DNA of 35,738 nt from an uncultured Clostridia bacterium (GTDB lineage: Bacteria; Bacillota; Clostridia; Oscillospirales; Acutalibacteraceae). The notes under the pieces are model-generated. The model searched no databases and was not told where the DNA came from. It saw only the letters and a list, made by a program, of their open reading frames with translations. Positions 25,201-33,100 of this stretch are shown in pieces (position 1 is the first letter of the stretch; each line of letters starts with the position of its first letter). Position numbers and translations under genes: made by a program. The stretch spans positions 1 to 35,738 of the forward strand of contig CALGRR010000033.1 of NCBI GenBank assembly GCA_937880805.1, written 5' to 3'.

Positions 25201-27045
25201 ATCAGCGGGAATATCAACTGAATCCGTGTAAGCAATGTTGAATACTTCATAGTCTGTCTTGGGAGCATCTGTGTTGTTCCAAAGATAAACTACTGTGTTC
25301 TCTCCGTCAAGTTCCCAGGTTGCATAGAAGGTTTTGCCGCCAACGGTATCCATAACGCCGACTGCGGGAGTCCAGCCCTTGAATACATAGCCTTCTCTTA
25401 CGGGAGCTGCGGGAGCTGTGATAGGTTCATCAAAAACAGTGTTGACCGGAACTTCTGTTTTGCTCTCATCGCCATCGAAGTAACCGCCTGCTGCATTGAA
25501 GATTGCATCATATGACTGAACCTCAAATGTTGCATAAAGCTTAAGAGTTGTTCCTTCCATTACCTTGCCGTCTTCAAGCTTGGTCTGGCAGGCTTCGTCT
25601 GTGTACCAACCGTTAAGAGCGTATCCTTCGGGGATAAGGTCGTTGATAATATCGGTGGGGATTTCCTTGTTGAATTCAACACGGGAAACTCTCTTGAGAG
25701 TTGCAACACCGTTTTCAACAACATAGTATTCAACGCTGTAAAGCTTCTCTTCATAGATAGCTGTGTAGGTTGTGTCTTTCTCGGGGAAAGCAGTGGGAAG
25801 TGCGGGGCTCCATCCTCTGAAGCTATAGCCGGGTTTTGTGGGATTTGCGATTGTTGCAGGATCAAATTTCTGACCTGCATAACCCTTCTGCTCTGCAATT
25901 TCTGTGCCTCCGAGTGTGTCGAAGGTCATTGTTACGTTGAGCTTCCAGATTGCGTTATATGTTGTGTCTTCTGTGGGATAAACCTCGGGAAGAGCAGGAT
26001 CCCAGCCTCTGAAGGTATAGCCATCCTTTGAGGGGTCAGCTATTTCAGGGAACTCTGTTCCGGGAGTTTTATCGAGAAGAGCAGGAATTTCTGTGCCGCC
26101 GTCTGTTTCAAAGGTGATGTTAACATTCTTAACCCAAACTGCGTTAAGAACAAGATCTTCTCTCTGGAACTTTTCGGGCTGTGCTGCTGCTGTTTCTGTT
26201 TCGTCTGATGCATCATCCCAGCCAAGGAATGTGTAGCCGCTGCGAACGGGCTGAGCCTGAACGGGAACTGCATCTGTTTCGATTGTGCCGGTGTAGCTCT
26301 GTGAATCTGCATCGCCTGTTTCAAATGCACCGCCGTTTGCGTTGAATGTTACAGTGCTTTCTGATGTAACGGGTGTGCTGTTAAGAGTTACATCTGCATC
26401 CCAGAGGAACATAGGCCAGAGATCTGCGTCTGTGCCGTCTGAGGGGCCCTTGGGAACAGTAACAACTGCGTCAAAGCCCTCTTCGGTGGTATTCTGGATT
26501 GTTGCAGGATTAACAAAGAGATCACCTGTGATGTCATCTGCTGCTGAACCTGCAGTGTCTTTAACTGTAAATTTGATTTCAAAAAGCCAATCACTTGCAT
26601 CATACATTACGTTGTTAATGCTTGCAACCTCAAGGTTGATAAGCACTGCACCGTATTGCTCAAGATAATCTGCTGTGAGGTAAGCCTGGCTTGAAAGATC
26701 GGGATTGGGATTGATAATACCCTTAACTCCGCTATTGTTGGATACAACCGCTGCACCTGTTGTATATTCCTCATCAAGAACAAAGAAATCTTTATCATAG
26801 AAGAAGAGCAATGTGCTGTCGTTTGAATAATAATCGGTACCAACATAGACACGAGCCTTAACTTCGTCGCCCGGTTTTACTCTCTCAACCGGCTCGTCAT
26901 TCAAGAAGAATTTTGTTTCAATGCTCAGTGCGGTTTTGTCGCTGTCAAAAGCTGTTGCAACCTTTGCGGAAGCAAGCACCGAAGCAGAACTGAAAATCAT
27001 CAAGAACGCAAGTACAATAGCTACGACTTTCTTAATGCTTGTCAT
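16294..27045 (-). CDS. G2: very large secreted dockerin protein with about 40 InlB/SHIRT/MucBP-type repeats
   Basis: The 3583-residue protein is the largest here. The ATG at 27043-27045 is preferred over one at 27076-27078: it puts GGAGGG 12 nt upstream and makes the N-terminus (MTSIKKVVAIVLAFLMIF, ending VLASA, residues 1-27) align with the G3 and G4 signal peptides. A cohesin-like module (about 38-227) is followed by roughly forty repeats (230-3403) with GYTFxGW cores, about five MucBP-like units (YYMQGLDGEY type), and a SHIRT-like stretch of 69-residue units (VTYVYAGxTPDGY). A pre-dockerin module (3404-3508) and dockerin (3509-3583) close the chain. Several blocks are recent duplications. 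No catalytic domain, LPXTG or S-layer domain is seen, so an extracellular scaffold, adhesin or stalk role is inferred. Confidence 0.93.
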   Translation of the reverse strand: MTSIKKVVAIVLAFLMIFSSASVLASAKVATAFDSDKTALSIETKFFLNDEPVERVKPGDEVKARVYVGTDYYSNDSTLLFFYDKDFFVLDEEYTTGAAVVSNNSGVKGIINPNPDLSSQAYLTADYLEQYGAVLINLEVASINNVMYDASDWLFEIKFTVKDTAGSAADDITGDLFVNPATIQNTTEEGFDAVVTVPKGPSDGTDADLWPMFLWDADVTLNSTPVTSESTVTFNANGGAFETGDADSQSYTGTIETDAVPVQAQPVRSGYTFLGWDDASDETETAAAQPEKFQREDLVLNAVWVKNVNITFETDGGTEIPALLDKTPGTEFPEIADPSKDGYTFRGWDPALPEVYPTEDTTYNAIWKLNVTMTFDTLGGTEIAEQKGYAGQKFDPATIANPTKPGYSFRGWSPALPTAFPEKDTTYTAIYEEKLYSVEYYVVENGVATLKRVSRVEFNKEIPTDIINDLIPEGYALNGWYTDEACQTKLEDGKVMEGTTLKLYATFEVQSYDAIFNAAGGYFDGDESKTEVPVNTVFDEPITAPAAPVREGYVFKGWTPAVGVMDTVGGKTFYATWELDGENTVVYLWNNTDAPKTDYEVFNIAYTDSVDIPADPDLKGYTFRFWGATADATEEAVIPETMPAESLEFYAIWEVNKYNVTFDANGGYLYGDETNLKKTENLAYKSAITAPGEEDVTKAGYAFAGWATTADATADDVVVPATSVPANDLTYYAVWTPAKATYTVEYYMQGLDGEYALDSSRTLEDVEGTTEGTVTAPALENITGMFTLNEGHADSKLSATLAGDGSTVLKAYYSRDRHTYTFTNTGDTTVTPINAYYGETIAVPGQPSWVGHTWTGWSAEIPGVMGTEDIEFKGNWDVNIYDVTFYANGGYLNGDKSLTEKKEPVEFEKEIPVPEAKRDGYEFSGWAASADSKVEVDVPETMGDEPDGLNFYAIWTANTNTAYKVEYYMQGLDGEYVLDDSRTFNGTGETDTKATASELEGLEGMFTLNAEKSTLEANIDGDGTTVLEVYYSRDKHIYTFTNTGDTVIDPMELYYGAPVTEPVPTKEGHDWAGWTPAVPETMGTTDMTFTGNWTTLKYKATFYANSKGSTDAYFGTPGEVKKEYDVYYGNPLTPTRPSRPGYNFRGWSKTDGGAAENLPATMPANALEYYAVWEESDGISYTVEYYLQDTKGEFVIDNSKTLYPTGVTGETVKVPALENVDGMFYPTTHENELLESTIAGDGSTVLKAYYARNQYTFKAFVDGEEVESTTYYYDAIVSAPEKPAKVGYAWDNTWYSDAACETATTVPGKMPANDVTVYAKLVAQQVMVTIVVNYEDQINGGTQTVSVNTYRGTADSIIQIVDEMPANPAENTTYILVADLPDANSTLVSELAHYAYDAQANAGFNATNTKVNADGTTEINVYYAPVSYTIIYMNEGSQWDSKTLTYGAAYELPANEPKKDGYAFLGWYLGEDKAETTDVVLGDRTYTAKYENIDYTITYVYTFEGSTEVPAAIAATKPADVTGKHINDPIDVTPPAAVAGYEFDGWVLPEGNTGVVGTSDVTVTGNWTAIDRLIDYEVTGDIPDGYTAPVDIEGAHIGDVVKADEPDEVPGYEFSGWDIQGAVDGKVGTSNVTVTGSWSKIPYDVTYVYAGTTPDGYKAPTAITLTIGDKIEEPEVEIPAGYTLVWTSTDEDGIMGTEAVILTGTWAKIPYAVTYVYEGDIPEELKDKVPEAITQTVGEEIKLPNVEIPAGYKLDWTMTDADGIMDAAPVTVTGTWSKLPVGVTYEYKGTVPSGYTAPPAISLTIGDKIEEPEVEIPAGYTLVWTSTDADGIMGTEPVLMTGTWAMIPYDVIYVYAGSTPDGYTDPAAITQTIGETIKIPDVVIPAGYTLDWTMTDADGIMDAADVTVTGTWSYIPYTITYVYAGDVPQGAEPHAVVNAHIGVTVEKPVIDKVPGYTVSEWVLEGDVDGKVGAGNVTATATWTHNTYSVTYTFTGDVPENANKPADKVNTAYYGDPIDLTEPDEIEGFTFGGWNVEGAAADNTVAEADVKVTGNWTRNTHKVIFDENGGTPVTDGTYSYGATINAPEVTTRPGYAFKYWYETDENTEFDFANSSMPDRDVTLTAKWEANGHTITFNSNGGSEVKQISESFGTKVEAPAAPTRDGYTFAYWYETDETAEFVFPYVMEDRNVVLTAKWNVIPVTIDYKFTGNYPASVTEPADVIAKIGDTVDVSDNYDVYGYTFEGWKSVEGAVDNGDGTYTVGTNTKITVTGNWVINQYTVTFDSKGGTAVAPVTQDYNTVVSEPFPAPTKTGHTFDKWVIAGTADAYDFSSKLVADVNLEAVWTPILYTITFNSNGGTAVDKIEAYYEADISAKLPLDENMVKDGYTFGGWLKNGVAYKLPATMPAESFRLDANWIAAGDTAYTVNIYLMDTTGAYSSEPSNTVPGSGTTGELATYDAPATLEGFTLDEAKSVLSKTIAADGTTTLEAYYKRNVHTVTFSNTYDAAYEGDSAGTYYYEMMITAPSNEPVREGHSFGGWYTDINDETTKLVAGETKVPDGNVTYIAKWNVNTYNVTYFADGVQVDKDTFDYGKEVTETDVVPTKTGYTFSHWYETDEAVEFVFGEAMPARNIVLNAAWTANDVAVTYVFEGDVPAEAVKPADKADAHINDVIDVTTPEEVYGFTFHGWTVEGADKNEKGEYVVDTRAVTVTGNWTRNDYTITFDSKGGSPVEDITKPYMTVVDEPTDPTMTGYTFDKWVIAGTTTEYDFTAPLTADVALEAKWNPNTYTITYVTGEGATQIPAKDYVYGTNTAAPSDPSMLGYTFSHWYEGEDSAVKFEFGKAMPARNITLNAAWTANNVSITYTFIGNVPATAVKPADKADAHIGDVINVDEPAAVAGYTFNGWTVNGADKNEKGEYVVDTRAVTVTGNWTINSYSVKFTDYNGTVLTEGTFTYDTVIAIKPATDPSREGYTFLGYYATIDGEKVKFEDGAKVPATDATYVAEYDINSYDLVFTAGETELVNEKVEYGKDLASYIPDASTVPAKEGYRFAGWALASAPATAVAVAEKMPANALSYVAVYESSVYNVYYYVKVVDGDDATTDTFKLVSTSRVEFGAVIGDSSNYAPAEGYEFNGWYKDEAMNNKLAADETMGNGKLYLYATETANTYNAVFDANGGKFADGETTATVPTIFEQSIVAPAAPTKVGYNFVGWTPVVGIMDTVGGKTFKAQWQAIEGAFTATYYVDGEVYEEYAIAAGDSLDVPQDPDKKGYEFLGWAPASVAEPTESDIVNLEGVVMPAENLEYNAVFKAVSADVTFYKFEDTDRGPAYNTDSIGYEVYNEKAYIFGDTFKILEAPALVNTAGQSIDAYYTFLHWVDDEGNTYEAGEEIEMKGEINFYPVYERVTVKLVPVEGSTTMIERYVGGAEVIESYNDGYSVTADRYTADAGFDKWFIYGLAEGLDNSNNVLDGYIKVSGDGYYTVEYVTGSAIGTGVKISVYDNFDTSAPVEEFHIIIFGDVTGDGYVMATDINIIRLDVNNFGSLNTEWLFRAADVTGDGYIMSTDVNIVRLVVNNFATLNQVTGLAQ
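16297..16836 (-). other. G2 pre-dockerin module plus dockerin of divergent type
   Basis: The pre-dockerin module (16522-16836, 105 residues) contains WFIYGL, SGDGYYTV and IGTGVKISVYD. The dockerin (16297-16521) has two calcium loops, GDVTGDGYVMATD and ADVTGDGYIMSTD, followed by near-identical helices INIIRLDVNNF and VNIVRLVVNNF. Thr replaces Asn at loop position 3. The compact spacing between loops (35 residues) is close to classic type I dockerins, unlike the other three. Confidence 0.87.
17125..17800 (-). repeat. Shared three-repeat cassette, copy in G2 C-terminal part
   Basis: The ordered series YNVYYYVK, GYEFNGWY, FDANGGKF, VGYNFVGWTPVVGIMDTVGG, GDSLDVPQDPDKKGYEFLGW occurs in the same order near 25086-25743 in G2 and 5907-6573 in G4. 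It shares the 21-base plus-strand run around 17380-17400 (ttgccgccaacggtatcc and flank) with the other G2 copy. Limits are approximate. Confidence 0.7.
18253..18324 (-). repeat. Direct repeat copy 1 of a G2 segmental duplication
   Basis: These 72 bp match 18904-18975 with one mismatch (position 58), offset 651 bp = 217 codons. They encode the ADKNEKGEYVVDTRAVTVTG region. The surrounding three-repeat block (MPARNI, PADKADAHI) is also similar. Confidence 0.85.
18904..18975 (-). repeat. Direct repeat copy 2 of a G2 segmental duplication
   Basis: Partner of 18253-18324: 71 of 72 bases are identical, with 57 identical bases in a row. The in-frame offset keeps the protein open, so it is a duplication of repeat modules rather than a mobile element. 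Confidence 0.85.
21290..22125 (-). repeat. SHIRT-like tandem array with two-unit higher-order period in G2
   Basis: Units of about 69 residues alternate between two types: one reads PEVEIPAGYTLVWTSTD with GIMGTE, the other PxVxIPAGYxLDWTMTDADGIMDAA. Same-type units are about 408-414 bp apart: atttctacttcgggttcc recurs near 21600 and 22012, and gctgcatccataatgcc at 21335 and 21743. The pair was therefore duplicated as a block. Confidence 0.75.
25086..25743 (-). repeat. Shared three-repeat cassette, copy in G2 N-terminal part
   Basis: It encodes YSVEYYVVENG, GYALNGWY, GGYFDGDESKTEVPV, GYVFKGWTPAVGVMDTVGG and SVDIPADPDLKGYTFRFW in the same order as the copies at 17125-17800 and in G4. Limits are approximate. 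Confidence 0.7.
26365..26934 (-). other. G2 cohesin-like module
   Basis: Residues about 38-227 read ALSIETKFFLND, then RVKPGDEVKARVYVGTDYYS, LLFFYDKDFFVLD, WLFEIKFTVKDTAGS, FVNPATI and VVTVPKGP. KPGDEV followed by a YD-containing strand and a later DxLFxIxFxVK strand before a Gly-rich turn is the sequence most reminiscent of type I cohesins. No structure comparison was possible here. Confidence 0.55.
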
Positions 27046-27114
27046 ATTGCTTTTTTTCCCTCCTTGATTATTTTTCATAATTTAGTAAAGGATTCTGAGT
27101 TTCGAGCTCCATTT

Positions 27115-27129
27115 GAACGAAGCTCGTTC
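27115..27129. other. Inverted repeat GAACGA-AGC-TCGTTC
   Basis: A perfect 6-bp inverted repeat with a 3-nt centre sits between the large hairpin and the G2 ribosome binding site, in the same relative place as the small repeats in the other two gaps. Confidence 0.5.
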
Positions 27130-27150
27130 ACAGGAAGCTTTAATTGATGC

Positions 27151-27177
27151 CCTGCAGGCGGTGCTGCCGCCCGCAGG
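27151..27177 (-). other. Intercistronic hairpin after G1
   Basis: Arms CCTGCAGGCGG (27151-27161) and CCGCCCGCAGG (27167-27177) flank a 5-nt loop. The single A/C mismatch is a G-U pair in minus-strand RNA. No U-tract follows (GCAUCAAUU), so it is unlikely to stop transcription fully. Confidence 0.7.
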
Positions 27178-27192
27178 ATAAATTTTTAGTTT

Positions 27193-30100
27193 TTAGCTGG
27201 GGTAAACCATTTTGGATTCTGTTGTCAATTCAACTTCCTGCTTAATTGTTGCAGCATAAAGGGTAACGTCTGTAATCAGTGATAAGTCATTATCTCTTAC
27301 ATTACCGTCACCGTTAAGGTCTGCTGCAAGCACGAGATGGTAAGCATAGTCGTCGTTATCTTCATCGTTAAGGTTCTTAGGCTGCGACCAGATTGTGTTG
27401 CCGAATACTTCATTGATAAGCATTGAACGGTCAATCGTGTCGGTATAAGAGTCACCGTTAAGGTCACCGAAGATTACGATGTAGTAGGTTTCAACAACAA
27501 CCTGATCTACATTATCATAAACTTCAACCTTTGTGCCGGTACCGCAAAGATTGTACTTGGTGGGTGTAACTATGAGTTCACCGTCGCCCTTAACTGCAAG
27601 GTATTTTTCGGTAAGCTTTGCTACATTGGTCTTTGCTGCTATACCGTAAATATAACCGGTGATGGGAGGCTCTGCTCCGTCGGTTGTTACTCTTGCAGAG
27701 GAGTTTGCGATAAGCTCAAGTGTTACGGGAACTCTCTTGAAGATGGGATAGAACTTGTTGCCGCCAACCGTAACAGTAAGATTTGCTGTTGCAAAGTCGA
27801 TGGGTGTTTCTGTCTCATCGTCAGTAGTGTCATTTGTAAGTGACCAACCTACAAATGTGTAATGCTCACGAACGGGCTCGCCTTCGGGAGCAGCGATTGC
27901 TGTTCCGAAATCAGGTGATGTCTTATTATACTCTGTTCCGTCGTAATTATAGAAGATTACGTCGTAGGGGTTAATAGTCCATTTTGCTTCAATGTTTACG
28001 TTTTCATCGGGCATTGTTTCGGGGAAGGTGTACTTGGTTTCAGTACCTGCTACAAACCAGCCGTTGAAAGTATAACCTTCCTTAACAGGATCTGCGGGAG
28101 CTGTGATTTCTGTTCCGTAATCCTGAGCAATGCTTTCGATTGCAGAACCGTCTTTGTTTGTACCGCCGTTTGCATTAATATTAATTGTATACTCTATAGC
28201 ATCCCACTTTGCATAAAGTGTTACGCCGCCGAGAGGCATCTTATTGAATACATATGCTGTATCTTCACTGCCCTGCTCATACCAGTGAACGAAGTTGTGA
28301 CCCTTCTTGGTGGGATTTGCGGGAGCAGTTACATCTGTATCATATGCCTTTGTGATGTTTTCTACATCTGTACCGCCATTCTCTTCAAATGCGATTGTGT
28401 ATTCATTAGCTTCCCAAACTGCCTTGATAGTCATATTGTTTGCAGGCATTGTTCCGGGAATTTCGGTATCCCATCTGAGGAATGTATAACCGGGCTTTGT
28501 GGGATCAGAAGGCTTGGTGATTGCCGTACCGTAATCTTCCGTGATAGGAGCTACAGCCGATCCGCCGTCGGTATCAAATGTAATTGTATATTTCTGGATT
28601 TCCCAGAATGCTGTGAGCGTAATGCTCTTTGTGTTGATGTTGTGTTTAACATCAAGAGCGGGCATTGTTGTGCCGAAGTCATATGCTTCACCGCGATTTC
28701 TGTAGTACCAATACTTGAACTCATAACCTTCTCTTGTGGGGTCAGCGGGAACCGTGATGGGATCGCCGTAATATGCTATTATGGGATCTACTGCCGAACC
28801 CTGGTCTGAGTTGAAGGTGATTGTGTACTGATTCTTTTCCCATGTCGCATAAACGGTAATGTCTTCGTCATGCTCCATATATTCGGGAACGGTATAAGCA
28901 TCGCCCGTGCCGTCTTCCTGGGTGTTCCAACCTGTGAAGGTGTAGCCTTCCATAGTGGGATCAGCAGGTCTGTTAGCAATATAGTCACCGTAATTCAATG
29001 TAATGGGAGCTACTGCTGAACCGCCCTTTGAATCGAATGTAATGGTGATTGTCTTTACAGTCCACTTAGCATTAAGGGTAATGTTTGCTGAACCGTAGAG
29101 GTCATCAAGTGCGGGCATTGTTGTGCCGATTTCAAACTTGGTGTTCTCATTGGTCAAGTACCAGTAATCAAAGGTGTAGCCCTTTCTTTCGGGTGTTGCA
29201 AGAGCAGGAATGCTGTCACCGTAATTTGCCTCGATCTTTGCTACATCAGAGCCGCCCTTTGATTCAAATGTAATGCTGTATGCCTTTACACTCCACTTGG
29301 CGTTGAGAGTGATTGTGCTTGAGCCGTAAAGCTCATCAAGTGCGGGCATTTCGGTGGGAACATTAAACTTTGTGTTCTCATCATCAAGATACCAGTATTC
29401 AAAGTTGTAACCGCTCTTTGTTGTTACTCCGGAGAAATTGGTTGATGAATTAAATGGTACTTCAATGTCTGTTACAGGTGAACCGCCGTTTTCATTGAAC
29501 TCAATCTTATAAGTGTTAACACTCCAATCAGCAAGAACTGTTACGTCTCTTGCAGGCATCGTTGCTCCGATTGAATCCCAAGCCCAATCCTTGAAGGTGT
29601 GACCTGTATAGTAGGGATTAAGCTCTTCGCCGGGAGCGTAGTTTGCCTTGATGTCTTCGATTGTTGTTCCGTAAGGAACTTCAAACTGTGCAACTGTTGT
29701 GCCTCTGTTGCTGTATGTAACGGTGTATTCATTAACTGTATATACAGCCTCAAATGTAATTCCGTCAACGGGAACAACGGGAGTTGTTTCGGTGAACTCA
29801 ACGGGTGTGTCTGTTCCTGCAACTACCCAGTAGGCGAAGGTGTGACCTTCATAAACGATTGCATCTGTTGCAATATCGTTTGAAGGAATTACCGTGCCGT
29901 AGGTCTTGGGAAGAGATGTTGTTGCAGCACCCTGATATGTACCGCCCTTATAATCATATATTACATTATAAGTATTGGGGTTCATTGTTGCTGTAAGAGT
30001 TACATCATTGTTGGGCATTGTTTCGGGAACGCTGGGAGTCCATCCGCCGAAGCTGTATCCGGTCTTCTGAGGTTCGGGAGGATCAGCTACTGCCTGCTCG

Positions 30101-33100
30101 AAGTAGTAGGGAATGGTATCAACAGTTTCGCCGTCCATTGTTGTAATAAGGTTCCACTGATTTCTCTTATACTTAACAACGAGGTGAAGCTCTTCGGTTG
30201 CGGGGATTGTTCCTTCAAGAACGCTTTCTTCAGCAATTTCGAAGCCTGTCATTGCGGTCGGTGTGTATGTTACTTCACTGTCAACCTTTCCGGTTGATGT
30301 TGTTGTTTCAGGAGTTTCGGGGTAAGCACCGGTTGTATCCATTACATATACATCTATATAATAAGTAACCGTGTTTGCTTCCCAAACTGCGTAATACTTG
30401 CCGCTTTCCTCGGTAAGAGTTCCAAGTGATGTTGAGCCGCTTGTTGCAGTTGCCGATGTTGCCCAACCCTTGAAGGTGTAGCCTGCTTTTGTGGGCTCAG
30501 CGGGAAGATTGATTGTTGTGTTGAATGTTGTGTTAACAGTTGTTTCTTCGGTGCTGCCGAATGTACCGCCGTTAGCATTGAACACAATACCGATTGAATT
30601 TGCTGTGAAGGTACCGGAAATGATAACCTCTTCTGTACCCATTGTGAAGTTTACTGCATCAGAACCGTCTGCACGCTTCCAGCCGCTGAAGGTGTGACCC
30701 TTCAAGGTTTCTGCTGCGCGGATTGTTACTTCTGTGCCTGCAAAATACTTATCGGTATACTTTGTTTCAACTCTGCCGTCTGCATATGTAACCTTATAGA
30801 TTACATTAATTTCAACCTGCTCGTAATGAGCATAATATGTTTTTGCAATTCCCGTTTCTTCATCGTTGATTACATCAACTGCGGGAAGAGTTGTTACATA
30901 ATCAGTTCCGTCTGCTGTTTCCTTCCAGCCCTTGAATTCCCAACCGGTTTTTGAAGGAGCCGTAGGAGCCTTGGGAGCCTTGCCGAATTCTGTTTCAACA
31001 AGCTCGCCTATCTGAACGCCGTCTGCAATAAACTGAATGTTTGTTGAAGTGGGAGTCCAGGAAGCAAAGAAAGCTTCATCTTCATAGTATGTATAGTCTT
31101 CGCTGAATTCTGCCCACTCTACAAAATCATAACCGTATTTTGTGGGATTCTCAGGAGGAATAGCGATGGGTTCATTGAAACTGCCAATTGAAAGATACTG
31201 ACCTTCACCGTTCGAGAACTTACCGCCGTCAGCATCGAAGGTAACCGTTACGGGCTTACCTTCAAAGTATACTTTAAGAACCAGCTTGCCTTCAGGATCG
31301 ATTGTTCCGGTGATGGGAAGTGCGTTGTTTGCGTCGTCTTCATCAAAAACATAGAATTCAAGATCAGCTTCGATGCTCTCAACAGTTATGTAAGTAACAC
31401 CTGCCTCGGGTGTTGCGGGAACATCCGCTTCTCTGACAATCTTAACTGTTGAATCGGTTGTGCCGGTGTATGTGTATGTTTGATAAACATTTTCATTTTC
31501 TGCAAGCACATAAGCTTCAACCGTAAACGCCGTATCTTCTGCAGGATCCCAGACTGCATAATACTTCTTGCCTTCTGTTGTATCCATTGTTCCGAGATCG
31601 GTAAGAACATTTTCGCCGTCTGTTGACCAGCCTGCAAATACATAACCGGTCTTTGTGGGAGGTGTTGCGGGAGGTGTAACGGCAGCGTCAAACAGAACTT
31701 CAACCTGCTTGTAATGTGCACCGTCAATTCCCATATAGAAATCTGCTTCGAAGGGAAGCGGCTGCCAATCAGCTTCAAATTCTACAACATCGCCGTAGCC
31801 TGCTTTAGCATAATAGCCTGCATCCCATGCTGCATATTCACTTGCGGTGTCTTTGTTCTTCCAGCCTGCAAGCTTATAACCTTCACGCTCGGGATCTGTG
31901 TAGCCGATGATTTCGGTTTCTGCTCGGCCCGTGTAGGTCTTCTCATTTGTATTATCTGAGAAAGCACCGGGTGCAGCATAAAGCTTAACCGTTGTGTCAA
32001 CAGGTGGTGTTGCATCAAGAACTATTGTTTCTGTTGCGTTTGTGAGATCAGGATAAACTGTGTTGTTGATTGTATCATAAACGGGATCTGTGCTGTTTTC
32101 TGCCCAGCCATAGAACATTGTTCCCATGGGATTTGCACCGCTTCTGGTCCATGCATTATCCATATAAACCTTACCTGAACCGGTTGCATTATCCTTAACT
32201 TTGAGCTGGAACTCAATAAGCCATTCGCCGTCTTTCATAGGAGCAACGAAATAATCATCAGCTGCTACTGTGGGGTCAATCGCGATCTGCATTGCTGCAT
32301 AATCGTTCTTTTCTGCTACAAGATCAGCAGGCCAGCGTGCTTCAAGAAGCGAGCTGTTTGTAACTTCGGTGAAGGTTGCGTTGATACCGGAAACATATTC
32401 GTTTTCGCCGTTAAGCTTGAACATTGTTGTTGTGCCGGGAACAAACTCAAAGAAATCTTTATCATACATAAATACGAAAAGAGTTGAACCAACATAGAAG
32501 TTTGCAAGTGATGTCATTCTGAATGTAACAATATCGCCTGCCTGAATCTTTGCACCGTCGGGATTGGTGTTTGCATCATAAAGAGTTTTGTATTCACCTG
32601 AAAGCTTTTCATAGCCCTCAATGCCAACGAATGCCGAATCATCAACGGATCTCCAGAGTGCCACAACTTCAATATCCTTTGTGGGATATTTCTTGAAGGT
32701 GTAGTTTACTGCACCTGTTCCGTCGTTATACATCCATCTGTCGAATACATAACCGAATCTTCTGGGAGGATTGGGAATATCTTCAGATTTGAACTCTGAA
32801 TCCGAAAGACCCTTACGGGGCTGGATTTCTTTTGTATCATAAGGTGAGGGGTTAGGATTGTTAAGATTGAATCTTATGTAGTGTTCCTGAGGAGTCCACT
32901 TTGCATAAGCAACGAAGCCTGTGTTATCGGGCTGGGTTACGGGCCAGTTGATGGCTGTTGCAAAGGTGTTGTCTGTGTACCAGCCTGCGAAATCATAACC
33001 TTCTCTGGTGGGGTCTGCAGGAGCATTAACCTGTGTGCCCGCTGTGAAGGGCATATCATCAATGTTTGAACCGCCGTTTGATTCGAAAATTATCTTTCCG

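Larger units (their letters stand above)
27046..27192 (-). other. G1-G2 intergenic gap with two inverted repeats
   Basis: The 147-bp gap has a GC-rich hairpin near the G1 stop (27151-27177), an inverted repeat (27115-27129) and the G2 ribosome binding site AAGGAGGG (27058-27065). A TAAATT near 27085 has no -35 partner at proper spacing, so an internal promoter is not supported. Confidence 0.6.

Noticed and set aside
27076..27078. Upstream ATG as the start of the 16294-27045 gene
   Set aside because: No ribosome binding site precedes it, and the extra 11 residues (with the real GGAGGG inside them) do not fit the signal peptide alignment with the neighbouring genes.
27080..27092. TAAATT as an internal promoter -10 box before the second giant gene
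   Set aside because: No sequence near TTGACA occurs 16-18 bp upstream.
28285..28809. Plus-strand open frame of 174 codons (and similar ones at 9317-9838, 12389-12877 and 18991-19473)
   Set aside because: They are antisense to well-supported repeat-coding genes, are unusually Cys-rich, lack ribosome binding sites and arise from the repetitive codon pattern of the opposite strand.
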